IMG/VR virus record: IMGVR_UViG_3300032326_000087
Span: 1 to 34,140 of that record
Direction: 5' to 3' (one strand)
Origin: a virus
DNA: 34,140 bases
The position numbers were made by a program, and so were the translations under genes. The notes below the pieces were generated by a model. It did no database searches. It saw only the letters and a program-made list of their open reading frames with translations, and was not told the origin of the DNA. Shown here piece after piece: positions 1 to 5,368 of this stretch. How positions within the stretch are numbered: the first letter of the stretch is position 1; each line of letters starts with the position of its first letter.

Positions 1-333
1 CAAAGTGTCAGAAAATGGCAGCAAATTTTGAGTTTGTGTGATTGGCGTATTGAGAAGGGTAGTAAACCCGCTAAAGAAGCAATGGCTTCTGTGGAGTTTA
101 ACCAGACAGCTAGATTGGCTACCTATCGACTTGGAGACTTTGGTGCTGAAAAGATAACACCAGATTCGCTAGATAAAACTGCACTACACGAGTTACTTCA
201 TATATTTCTATATGACTTGCTGTGTGTGGCTACAGACCCTAAGTCTTCAGATGAGGAGATAGAGATGCAAGAGCATAGAGTTATCAATCTGCTAGAGCAA
301 CTATTGTCTAAGGATTCCAATGGGCAGTCATAA
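1..333 (+). CDS. Putative HExxH zinc metalloprotein, 5' partial
   Basis: The frame is open from base 1, so the true start lies upstream; at least 110 residues remain. A HELLH motif lies in a hydrophobic helix (TALHELLHIFLYDLL), the HExxH signature of zincin-type metallopeptidases and SprT-like proteins. Before it comes a beta-rich stretch with the motif WRI and alternating charged residues, as in small phage proteins with a lone zincin motif. The acidic, glutamate-rich tail (DEEIEMQEHRVINLLEQLL) probably forms a helix. The 3' end overlaps the metallophosphoesterase gene by 14 bases, so the two are probably co-translated. No third zinc ligand can be assigned with confidence. Peptidase activity is an inference from the motif; it could equally be a metal-binding protein with no catalysis. 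Confidence 0.6.
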   Translation, partial: QSVRKWQQILSLCDWRIEKGSKPAKEAMASVEFNQTARLATYRLGDFGAEKITPDSLDKTALHELLHIFLYDLLCVATDPKSSDEEIEMQEHRVINLLEQLLSKDSNGQS

Positions 334-1306
334 TGAAACCTGTACGGACATGGAGTTTATCCAGTTATGGGGTCAACTTCAATCTGCCACAAAAATATCT
401 GAACATCTTGGGATACACAACAGGGCGGTTCATTTACGCAGAAGGTACATTGAAAAAACGTACAACATGACCCTGAGTGCTAAAGACCATCGGGGGGATA
501 TGTATAACAAAAACAAACCCAAGTCTTTCTCTCCTTTAAAACAACTAGAACTTGGCATACTGGATGGAACAGTTATTGTGTTCTCAGATGCCCACTTCAT
601 TCCTAGTCAGCGTACAACAGCGTTTAAAGGGCTTCTATGGGCTATCCAAGAGTTCAAACCCAAAGCGATAATTTGTAATGGTGACGCTTTTGATGGTGCA
701 TCTATCTCAAGGCATGATGTAACTGACCAGCCCCAGACTTCTGTTATCCAAGAACTAAAAGCCTGTCAGGGTGCGCTAGGTGAGATTGAAGAAGTAGCTA
801 AAGCAGCAAGGCACAATGTAAAGTTATGCTTTACATGGGGTAATCACGACATTAGGTTTGGCAATCGTTTAGCGCAGCATGCACCACAGTTTAAGGATGT
901 TGTCGGGTTTAAGTTGACAGACCATATCCCAGATTGGGAGTTCTGTTGGGCAGTATGGCCTACCGAGGATGTGATTATCAAGCACCGATATAAAGGTGGT
1001 GTTCACGCTACTCACAACAATACAGTTAACGCTGGTGTGTCAATCGTTACTGGACACTTGCACTCACTAAAAGTTACTCCATTTAGCGACTATAACGGAT
1101 GTAGATACGGAGTAGATACAGGGACGCTTGCTGAGACTGATGGGCCTCAGTTCACCTATGCTGAGATAAACCCTAGCAACCACAGGTCAGGGTTTGCGGT
1201 GCTGAACTTCTTTAACGGAGAGTTGTTACTTCCAGAGTTAGTTCAGAAGTTTGACGAAGACCAGATTCAGTTTCGTGGTGAAGTTATTGATGTAGGTGCA
1301 TTTTGA
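320..1306 (+). CDS. Calcineurin-like metallophosphoesterase with N-terminal helix-turn-helix
   Basis: This 328-residue protein carries the full metallophosphoesterase signature: DxH (D90, H92 in FSDAHF), GD (G121, D122 in NGDAFDG), GNHD (174-177), an H-containing segment GGVHATHN (about 226-233) and GHLH (245-248). These residues bind two metal ions in phosphodiesterases and phosphatases. Residues about 20-45 look like a helix-turn-helix (TKISEHLGIHNRAVHLRRR), so the enzyme may be brought to DNA. The substrate cannot be told; nucleic acid end processing or nucleotide hydrolysis are the likely roles for a phage enzyme. The ATG at 320 overlaps the end of the upstream gene, and the stop overlaps the TTG of the next gene, so the three genes look like one operon. 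The fold call is firm, the role is not. Confidence 0.88.
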   Translation: MGSHNETCTDMEFIQLWGQLQSATKISEHLGIHNRAVHLRRRYIEKTYNMTLSAKDHRGDMYNKNKPKSFSPLKQLELGILDGTVIVFSDAHFIPSQRTTAFKGLLWAIQEFKPKAIICNGDAFDGASISRHDVTDQPQTSVIQELKACQGALGEIEEVAKAARHNVKLCFTWGNHDIRFGNRLAQHAPQFKDVVGFKLTDHIPDWEFCWAVWPTEDVIIKHRYKGGVHATHNNTVNAGVSIVTGHLHSLKVTPFSDYNGCRYGVDTGTLAETDGPQFTYAEINPSNHRSGFAVLNFFNGELLLPELVQKFDEDQIQFRGEVIDVGAF

Positions 1307-1446
1307 GTGCATGGCTCATTATTCTGACAGGGGCAATCTACGCCTATATCGCTGCTGAACAACTGTTCAAAGGTAACCCAAGCATGGCTGTTGTCTATGC
1401 AGGTTACGCTTTTTCAAACGTGGGTCTTTATCTACTGGCAAAGTAG
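1303..1446 (+). CDS. Small membrane protein, 47 residues
   Basis: The frame starts with TTG that shares bases with the TGA of the metallophosphoesterase gene (TTGA), giving MSAWLIILTGAIYAYIAAEQ and ending GLYLLAK. Two hydrophobic segments (residues about 3-20 and 27-45) around a short polar loop (EQLFKGNPS) predict a two-pass membrane hairpin. It resembles small membrane proteins that I recall from other phages at this kind of position; no function is known to me. The stop lies one base from the end of the opposing minus-strand operon, so the two transcripts converge with no terminator hairpin between them. The TTG start is chosen because of the overlap and because no ATG precedes the first hydrophobic helix. 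Confidence 0.6.
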   Translation: MSAWLIILTGAIYAYIAAEQLFKGNPSMAVVYAGYAFSNVGLYLLAK

Positions 1447-1447
1447 C

Positions 1448-1648
1448 CTACAGTGGTTCTTTAGAATCTAAAGAGAAATCTACTTCTTCATCTTTTTCTG
1501 GCGGAATAGCCTCGTACTCTACTGCCCATCCATAAGCCTCTTGGAACATAATAAACTCTTGAAATATTTTTATAATGTCAAAGTCACTTGTTTCAATAAC
1601 TAGCTTGTCATTGAAAGCACCAAATTCCATTTCAAATTTCATGGTCAT
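1448..1648 (-). CDS. Hypothetical acidic protein, 66 residues
   Basis: Last gene of the minus-strand early operon. The ATG at 1648 overlaps the stop of the MazG-like gene by four bases (ATGA), and an AAGGA ribosome site lies five bases before it; a second ATG two codons later is less well spaced. The product is acidic (many D and E, ending in EKDEEVDFSLDSKEPL) with an aromatic-rich middle (FQEFIMFQEAYGWAVEYE). I do not recognise a family. Its position after nucleotide and DNA metabolism genes suggests an accessory early role, but this is context only. Confidence 0.65.
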   Translation of the reverse strand: MTMKFEMEFGAFNDKLVIETSDFDIIKIFQEFIMFQEAYGWAVEYEAIPPEKDEEVDFSLDSKEPL

Positions 1649-1950
1649 ATTTCCTTTTGGAAGACTCCGTTAGGCAATAGTATGCCCTTGCGATTTTTAA
1701 TCTGGTCATACGCAACTTCCATGCAGTTTACTAGATTTATGTCTTGCAGCACACAATAATTGATGAGACAGACCATAACATCCCCTACTGCATCTATTAC
1801 GGCTTCCTTGTCGTGCTTGATGGTTGCATCAGCTAGTTCGCCCATCTCTGATACTGCTTTGAGTAGCTGAGACTCTGGGTTGCTATTAGGAATAATCTTT
1901 CTGGCTTCTGACCATTGGATTATCAACATCTCTATATTTGCGTATGACAT
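1645..1950 (-). CDS. MazG-like nucleotide pyrophosphohydrolase
   Basis: The 101-residue product has the all-alpha MazG pattern: ExxE (E35, E38 in SEMGELADA) followed about 15 residues later by D53 and D57 in VIDAVGDVMV, which would hold the magnesium ions used to split a nucleoside triphosphate into a monophosphate and pyrophosphate. Single-domain MazG-like proteins are common in phages, where they are thought to clean up non-canonical dNTPs or alter (p)ppGpp levels. The start at 1950 is chosen over an upstream start because an AAGGA site lies just before it. The gene begins two bases after the nuclease-like gene ends and overlaps the next gene by ATGA, so translation is coupled. Substrate specificity cannot be read from the sequence. 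Confidence 0.8.
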   Translation of the reverse strand: MSYANIEMLIIQWSEARKIIPNSNPESQLLKAVSEMGELADATIKHDKEAVIDAVGDVMVCLINYCVLQDINLVNCMEVAYDQIKNRKGILLPNGVFQKEI

Positions 1951-1952
1951 AA

Positions 1953-2333
1953 CTATCCTTTTGAGTTTGCAAATTCGTACCACATAACATAAAAGTCTTT
2001 GAGGAAATCAAGACCCTCACCTATCTTTACACATCTACCTAGAACAACTTGGAACACATCTCCAACTTCAGTTTGTTCGTTGTCTGTGTTACCAATAATG
2101 ACTAACACAGTAAATTTAGGAACTTGAGCAAAAGCCTTGAGTAGCAATTGCTGACCAGTAGCCATATTCTCGTTAGGTTTCTTCCACTCTCCGATTAGGA
2201 AGTGTCCCTTTCTCTCGCAAATCATGTCTATATTGCTAGGCAAGAAATGCGTATTTTCGGGAATCAAACCTTGGAAATCACGGAAGTCAGTATGGGTTGC
2301 ATACTGATTTCTCATAGTGGTGATGGTACTCAT
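1953..2333 (-). CDS. PD-(D/E)XK nuclease-like protein
   Basis: The 126-residue product has a core pattern typical of PD-(D/E)XK nucleases: PSNIDMICE (D36) followed by a beta strand and ExK (E49-W-K51 in HFLIGEWKK), then a helix beginning ATGQQLLLKAFA. Strand-helix-strand alternation continues with KFTVLVIIGNT. Full-length restriction-like nucleases are longer, so this is a minimal domain. The ATG at 2333 is preferred over a TTG at 2351, though no strong ribosome site is visible for either. It lies between an SSB-like gene and a MazG-like gene in an operon that also encodes an annealing protein, so a role in recombination or end processing is plausible. Nuclease activity is an inference from the motif. 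Confidence 0.6.
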   Translation of the reverse strand: MSTITTMRNQYATHTDFRDFQGLIPENTHFLPSNIDMICERKGHFLIGEWKKPNENMATGQQLLLKAFAQVPKFTVLVIIGNTDNEQTEVGDVFQVVLGRCVKIGEGLDFLKDFYVMWYEFANSKG

Positions 2334-2381
2334 TGCTCGTCTGCAAGCCAAAAGACTCTTTGCACAACTTTCCCATCGTAA

Positions 2382-2624
2382 TCAGAACGGCACGTCCGAA
2401 TCGTCAAACGATGCTTTCTTGGGCTTATTTAAAGAAGCGTCAGCGTTCTTGTTCTTGATAGACAGGGACATAAACTTCTGTCCGTCCTTGCTTACTTTAA
2501 GCCAAGCAGATAGCCAGAATTCTACCCCATCTACATTTAAGCTGCCTTTGTAATCAGGAAACTTGGCATCGTCTTTCCTGTCGTTCTTGAATAAACTTCC
2601 TCGGTTTGTATTGTCGTATTCCAT
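2382..2624 (-). CDS. SSB-like small DNA-binding protein
   Basis: The 80-residue product begins MEYDNTNRGSLFKNDRK, continues with a beta-rich core (GSLNVDGVEFWLSAWLKVS, then QKFMSLSIKNK) and ends in an acidic tail DDSDVPF. That ending resembles the DDDIPF-type C-terminal peptide by which single-stranded DNA-binding proteins recruit partners, and the core suits a short OB fold. It resembles the DUF736-type phage proteins as I remember them. It follows the ERF recombinase gene by two bases, with an AAAGG site overlapping the end of that gene. A single-strand binding partner for annealing or replication is the best reading. The fold assignment is by pattern only. Confidence 0.65.
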   Translation of the reverse strand: MEYDNTNRGSLFKNDRKDDAKFPDYKGSLNVDGVEFWLSAWLKVSKDGQKFMSLSIKNKNADASLNKPKKASFDDSDVPF

Positions 2625-2626
2625 AA

Positions 2627-3235
2627 TTAACCTTTCGCATTTTTCAATGCACTTCTTACTTTACTAGGAAGCAATGTCCATAGAGCAACTTTCTGTTCGC
2701 TATCTAAGTTCTCTGCTTCCAACTTCACCCAAGCACTCTTAGGTTCTTCTTTCTCACAGAGAGCAATTAACTCCATTGCTAACTCTCTGAGATAATTCTG
2801 TTCGTCCTCTGGGATGATATCCATTGCGCCTTGTGTGGGCGTGATGATTATCTTTTCTTCCTTGCTAGGGGCAGCAGCATCAAAGCTATCGTTTTCTACG
2901 AGGTCACAAGCGCACATATATAAATACCTGCGTTGATAAGTCTGCAGGCCGCCCAAAGACTGTATGGCTGATGCACCTTTCATGCTTGACTCAACCATTG
3001 GGCTTGTAATGACAATCATTGTGCCATCATCTACATCAGTAATGGTAAGGCTTGCATATTCAGCGTCAAACGACACTACGCTGCACAAACCAAGGCGATT
3101 AAAGATTGAGTTTACTTGAGGGAGAAAGTCTCCTAACTCAAAGTAGTTGTAGCCAGCAAACTTGTTGTGACCAGACTTCTTGAGTGGCATTGCTTGTAAT
3201 TCCACTCGTGCTTGCATTAACTTCTTATGTACCAT
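2627..3235 (-). CDS. erf: ERF-family single-strand annealing protein
   Basis: The 202-residue product has the ERF recombinase pattern: an N-terminal segment KSGHNKFAGYNYFELGDFLP with the conserved YNYF, then NRLGLCSVVSF, and later GASAIQSLGGLQTYQRRYLY followed by an acidic VENDSFDA. In P22, ERF binds single-stranded DNA, forms rings and anneals complementary strands for recombination and circularisation. The C-terminal third (from about residue 130) is helical, charged and variable, as usual. An AAGGAAA site lies before the ATG at 3235. The following genes encode an SSB-like protein and a nuclease-like protein, which together would make a compact phage recombination module. Confidence 0.85.
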   Translation of the reverse strand: MVHKKLMQARVELQAMPLKKSGHNKFAGYNYFELGDFLPQVNSIFNRLGLCSVVSFDAEYASLTITDVDDGTMIVITSPMVESSMKGASAIQSLGGLQTYQRRYLYMCACDLVENDSFDAAAPSKEEKIIITPTQGAMDIIPEDEQNYLRELAMELIALCEKEEPKSAWVKLEAENLDSEQKVALWTLLPSKVRSALKNAKG

Positions 3236-3236
3236 T

Positions 3237-3413
3237 TCAATTTCCTTTAGTTAAATATTCTTCAATCATTGCTTCTTTGTCTTCATCGTATAAATCCCCG
3301 AAAGGTACGAAGTGGTTTTCTGAGCAGCAAACATATTTGTCGCCCTTGGGTTCTGTGCAGTAACAGCAGTAGTCATCATGTGACAAGTCTTTGATAGCGT
3401 CTTGTCTGGTCAT
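3237..3413 (-). CDS. Cysteine-rich microprotein, 58 residues
   Basis: The ATG at 3413 overlaps the stop of the preceding gene by ATGA, which decides this start over the in-frame ATG at 3446. The product starts MTRQDAIKDLSHDDY and contains five cysteines in two clusters (CCYC at about 17-20 and CC at about 29-30) with a histidine soon after (ENHF), a layout that could bind one zinc ion. The tail is acidic (LYDEDKEAMIEEYL). I do not recognise a family. A zinc-ribbon-like adaptor or inhibitor is possible, but this is inference from the cysteine spacing. Confidence 0.65.
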   Translation of the reverse strand: MTRQDAIKDLSHDDYCCYCTEPKGDKYVCCSENHFVPFGDLYDEDKEAMIEEYLTKGN

Positions 3414-3565
3414 TGGATTCTTTCGATAGGCTTTGCTACAAGCCATTTGTCACCCAACTGGCGTACTGACTTCACCCATTGCTTTTGATAGCTTCTAATG
3501 ACTTCTGGTGGGGCATCGTAAGTGCGAAATATTTTACGGACATGGATTAGATAATGTGTGTTCAT
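3410..3565 (-). CDS. Hypothetical basic microprotein, 51 residues
   Basis: Starts at an ATG with a GGAG site six bases upstream and shares its first base with the stop of the upstream gene (TAATG). The product begins MNTHYLIHVRKIFRTYDAPP, continues as a basic, tryptophan-containing helix (YQKQWVKSVRQLGDKW) and ends KPIERIQ. Net charge is clearly positive, so nucleic acid or membrane-surface contact is possible. It was found by reading the stretch between larger genes. No family is known to me; overlaps on both sides and a good ribosome site make it a real gene. Confidence 0.65.
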   Translation of the reverse strand: MNTHYLIHVRKIFRTYDAPPEVIRSYQKQWVKSVRQLGDKWLVAKPIERIQ

Positions 3566-3657
3566 TAGCCTCTCCAAGCCAGTAGTACACCGATACCGCC
3601 AAAGATAACGATGGCTAACACATACTCAACTAGCGTCTGAATAATCTTACTTTTCAT
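3565..3657 (-). CDS. Single-pass membrane microprotein, 30 residues
   Basis: Preceded by a strong AAGGAG site six bases before the ATG at 3657. The sequence is a short basic head (MKSKIIQTLVEY) and one hydrophobic helix (VLAIVIFGGIGVLLAW) ending RG, so a single-pass inner-membrane peptide is predicted. The stop codon TAA shares its last base with the next ATG. Early phage operons often carry such peptides, some of which modulate host membranes or host proteins; nothing here identifies a target. Confidence 0.6.
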   Translation of the reverse strand: MKSKIIQTLVEYVLAIVIFGGIGVLLAWRG

Positions 3658-3673
3658 TTGGTTCTCCTTAATT

Positions 3674-3689
3674 GGGGGACTAAGCCCCC
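3674..3689 (-). other. RNA hairpin between the first and second genes of the minus operon
   Basis: On the minus strand a stem of five G paired with five C encloses the loop CTTAGT, directly after the 62-residue gene and just before the AAGGAG of the next gene. No run of T follows, so it is not a standard terminator. It may stabilise the upstream message, act as a processing site, or tune translation of the next gene. Confidence 0.5.
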
Positions 3690-3695
3690 TATTGA

Positions 3696-3884
3696 TTATT
3701 GGTAAGACAAGCCTTGAAATTCAAAACTGTCTGCAAACTCTGGCGCAGCAGACTTGCGAATGTTGATAGAAACGCAAGCGAAGCCATAACGCTCTGCAAG
3801 ATACTGTTTAGCATCTTGAGTGTTAGCAACTACTGTGATTTCAGTAGAAGCAAAGTCTGTAGGGAGAAAACTAAAATCGGTCAT
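3696..3884 (-). CDS. Hypothetical early protein, first gene of the minus operon, 62 residues
   Basis: The start at 3884 (MTDFSFLPTDF) is chosen because TAAGGAG sits about seven bases before it; an upstream in-frame TTG lies within the conserved promoter leader. The product is small, mildly acidic and alpha/beta in pattern (STEITVVANTQDAKQYLAER then FACVSINIRKS). I recognise no family. It is transcribed first, from a promoter and leader almost duplicated in front of the 83-residue gene at 6259, so it is likely made early and in high amount. Confidence 0.65.
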   Translation of the reverse strand: MTDFSFLPTDFASTEITVVANTQDAKQYLAERYGFACVSINIRKSAAPEFADSFEFQGLSYQ

Positions 3885-3950
3885 TTCTGACTCCTTAAAA
3901 AGACCCTTTTGCAATTTGCTAGGGCTGAGTGAAGTATAGCAAAGTAAACA
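3885..3950 (-). promoter_or_regulatory. Early promoter and leader module, minus strand (copy A)
   Basis: On the minus strand an extended -10 element TGC-TATACT lies at 3941-3933, preceded at once by TGTTTAC (3950-3944). The predicted start of transcription is near 3926, leaving a leader of about 40 bases that ends in TTTTTAAGGAG before the ATG at 3884. The whole block aligns with 6195-6258 on the plus strand (about 49 matching bases over about 60, with three small gaps). No convincing -35 box is needed or seen, as is usual for TGn promoters. Confidence 0.75.
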
Positions 3951-4019
3951 GACTAAACAAGCTATTTATCTAGGTGTTTACCCTAAAAACAACAAATAAA
4001 TTATTTGCTACAATGTTTA
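3944..4019. promoter_or_regulatory. Candidate operator cluster between divergent operons
   Basis: Four copies of a six-base word lie here: TAAACA at 3945-3950 and 3954-3959, and its reverse TGTTTA at 3975-3980 and 4014-4019. The outer pair reads GTAAACA (3944-3950) and TGTTTAC (3975-3981), a seven-base inverted repeat. The word abuts the -10 box of the minus promoter and overlaps the expected start of the Cro-like transcript; another copy abuts the plus-strand promoter at 6195. It is the natural candidate for the target of the Cro-like protein, but binding is inferred. Confidence 0.5.
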
Positions 4020-4020
4020 G
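4006..4020 (+). promoter_or_regulatory. Extended -10 promoter of the Cro-like gene, leaderless geometry
   Basis: TG at 4006-4007, one spacer base, then TACAAT at 4009-4014 make an extended -10 element. The ATG of the next gene is seven bases after the last base of the box, where transcription would normally start, and there is no Shine-Dalgarno sequence between. The message is therefore predicted to be leaderless, as for the lambda cI message from PRM. Confidence 0.6.
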
Positions 4021-4173
4021 ATGGACAAACAAACTGCTATCACACTTGCTGGCTCACAGAGTGAGCTTGCTAGAATACTCGGCATAAAAAGGGCTGCGGT
4101 CTGGCATTGGAAAGCCATCCCCCCATTACGCATTTATCAACTAAAAGAACTCAGACCAGAGTGGTTCAAATGA
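4021..4173 (+). CDS. Cro-like helix-turn-helix regulator, 50 residues
   Basis: The product MDKQTAITLAGSQSELARIL... has the layout of Cro/YdaS-type repressors: a first helix, then a helix-turn-helix (SQSELARILGIKRAAVWHWK, residues about 13-32) and a short tail (IPPLRIYQLKELRPEWFK). Such proteins bind operator DNA as dimers. It sits beside a divergent control region with repeated TGTTTA words and its message is predicted to be leaderless. The stop overlaps the next start by ATGA. No CI-type partner with a peptidase domain is present, so it is either a stand-alone early-gene switch or the only visible part of a lysogeny circuit that lies outside the window. Confidence 0.8.
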   Translation: MDKQTAITLAGSQSELARILGIKRAAVWHWKAIPPLRIYQLKELRPEWFK

Positions 4174-4538
4174 CACAAGAAGCAGTTATCAGAGCATTAC
4201 AAAACGGCTCACTTACATCCTACCAACTAGAGGATTTAACAGGCATACCAAGACTATCCATTGCGGCTTGTTGCACCAAGATGAGTTACAAGAAAAAATT
4301 AAAAATTGGAAAAATTAAGATGGGACGTTCTTGGGTTTCTCAGTACACCCTAGAGCCACACATGATTGAGGCTCAAAAGGCTGCCAATGATGAGCCTTAC
4401 GATAAGCTAAATCCTTTCGACATTCGCAATGCCAGAGGTATCTTTTCTAAGGCTGAATATGCGGTTATGAACGCACAAGCTACACGATTGTTTGGTAAAT
4501 CGTTTTCACAAGATATTACAAATAACCAGTTTATCTAG
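4170..4538 (+). CDS. Winged-helix DNA-binding protein, 122 residues
   Basis: The ATG at 4170 overlaps the stop of the Cro-like gene (ATGA), which fixes the start. Residues about 1-58 form a predicted winged helix: VIRALQNGSLTSYQLEDLTG, then IPRLSIAACCTKM as the recognition helix and a basic beta wing (KLKIGKIKMGRSWVSQYTL). The rest is polar with no clear family. It could be a second regulator (a CII-like activator by position) or a replication accessory factor just before the initiator gene. The function is not determined; DNA binding is likely from the fold pattern and basic charge. Confidence 0.65.
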   Translation: MTQEAVIRALQNGSLTSYQLEDLTGIPRLSIAACCTKMSYKKKLKIGKIKMGRSWVSQYTLEPHMIEAQKAANDEPYDKLNPFDIRNARGIFSKAEYAVMNAQATRLFGKSFSQDITNNQFI

Positions 4539-4648
4539 TATAATTTTTTGAAGCATGGATAGATACGAAGTCATGAGCGTATCGAAAAGAGAGCCTCCCC
4601 TCCTTCCATTGTTTCTTTTTGTTAGTGGGGGACAGAGCGAGGAATATT
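4516..4648 (+). promoter_or_regulatory. Candidate promoter and structured leader of the replication gene
   Basis: TTACAA (4516-4521), 17 bases, then a consensus TATAAT (4539-4544) overlap the end of the preceding gene. The leader of about 100 bases contains a six-base stem GATACG/CGTATC (4562-4567 with 4578-4583, ten-base loop) and a possible TCCCC/GGGGA pairing between about 4596-4600 and 4628-4632, close to the GAGG site of the next gene. The leader may control initiator synthesis; this is inference. Confidence 0.45.
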
Positions 4649-5365
4649 ATGCTTTTACAGCCAAAAAATTGGGCAGTCTTTCAACATTACAAAGACAGAT
4701 GCCCTCCGTGGATAAAACTACATCGTGACCTGTTAAACGATAGGTCTTATATGCGCTTGCCTATTGCTAGCAAAGCACTAGCACCTATGCTCTGGTTGCT
4801 TGCAAGTGAATCAAAAGATGGTGTTTTTGATGGCTCACTAGATGAGCTAGTCTTTCGTCTGCACATTACCGAGAAAGATTACCAAGCTGGTGTGAAGCCA
4901 TTGATTGATAACAACTTTTTTACTGTTGTTAGCGGAGTGCTAGCAGAACGCTTGCAGACTGCTATCCCAGAGACAGAGAGAGAGACAGAGACAGAGACAA
5001 AGAAAGAGAAGAAGACACTCGGCAAACGCCTCGCTTCTGATTTTAGTTTTCCAAAAGAATGGGAAGAATTCTGCCAAACAGAACGCCCAGAACTTAGCCC
5101 TGTTAAAACCTTTGACCAGTTTAAGGATTATTGGATAGCCCAAGCAGGTCAGAAGGGTGTGAAGCTAGATTGGTTTGCTACTTGGCGTAATTGGGTGAGA
5201 AGCACTAACGCACCTAAACAAAACCCTGCTGACATTGTGAGGCTCACAGTTCCGAGCAAAAATGAGCCTGACCCTGCTTTAGAAAAGATTAAAGCAGATG
5301 CGAAAAAGGCTGCACCCATGCCAGACTTTGTTCGTCAGTTTGCTCAACAAGTGAGAAAAGCATGA
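4649..5365 (+). CDS. Phage replication initiator / replisome organiser-like protein
   Basis: The 238-residue product starts MLLQPKNWAVFQHYKDRCPP and continues WIKLHRDLLNDRSYMRLP, the typical opening of phage replication proteins with an N-terminal winged helix (residues about 15-100, including SLDELVFRLHITEKDYQAGV). A charged linker of alternating E/T then K (about 110-125) leads to a C-terminal domain rich in W (SFPKEWEEFCQTERP, KDYWIAQAG, LDWFATWRNWVRS), often seen where such proteins contact helicase or loader. It probably binds the origin and recruits the host replisome. The ATG at 4649, six bases after GAGG, is preferred to an upstream TTG. No helicase or loader gene follows in the usual place, so host DnaB/DnaC would be used. 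The family call is by overall pattern. Confidence 0.75.
   Translation: MLLQPKNWAVFQHYKDRCPPWIKLHRDLLNDRSYMRLPIASKALAPMLWLLASESKDGVFDGSLDELVFRLHITEKDYQAGVKPLIDNNFFTVVSGVLAERLQTAIPETERETETETKKEKKTLGKRLASDFSFPKEWEEFCQTERPELSPVKTFDQFKDYWIAQAGQKGVKLDWFATWRNWVRSTNAPKQNPADIVRLTVPSKNEPDPALEKIKADAKKAAPMPDFVRQFAQQVRKA
4969..5018 (+). repeat. Purine-rich GAGACA repeat tract inside the replication gene
   Basis: About 50 bases are almost only A and G on the plus strand, with repeats of the unit GAGACA and GAGAGA. They encode the E/T/K linker of the replication protein. In lambda-like phages the origin lies inside the initiator gene, so this tract is a candidate origin element; it could also simply encode a flexible linker. 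Confidence 0.5.
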
Positions 5366-5368
5366 ACT

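Noticed and set aside
2353-2363. A 29-codon minus-strand frame (MGKLCKESFGLQTSNEYHHH) between the SSB-like and nuclease-like genes
   Set aside because: It has no clear ribosome site, overlaps the nuclease-like gene in another frame, and its composition is not convincing.
4619-4648. TTG at 4619 as start of the replication protein
   Set aside because: The ATG at 4649 has a GAGG site at good distance, and the family opening (MLL.PKNW..FQHYKDR) as I recall it begins there.
4555-4728. A 57-codon plus-strand frame starting MDRYEVMSVSKREPPLLPLF in the leader of the replication gene
   Set aside because: It overlaps the well-supported start of the replication protein, has only a weak GAAG site, would sit almost at the 5' end of the message, and its sequence resembles no family.
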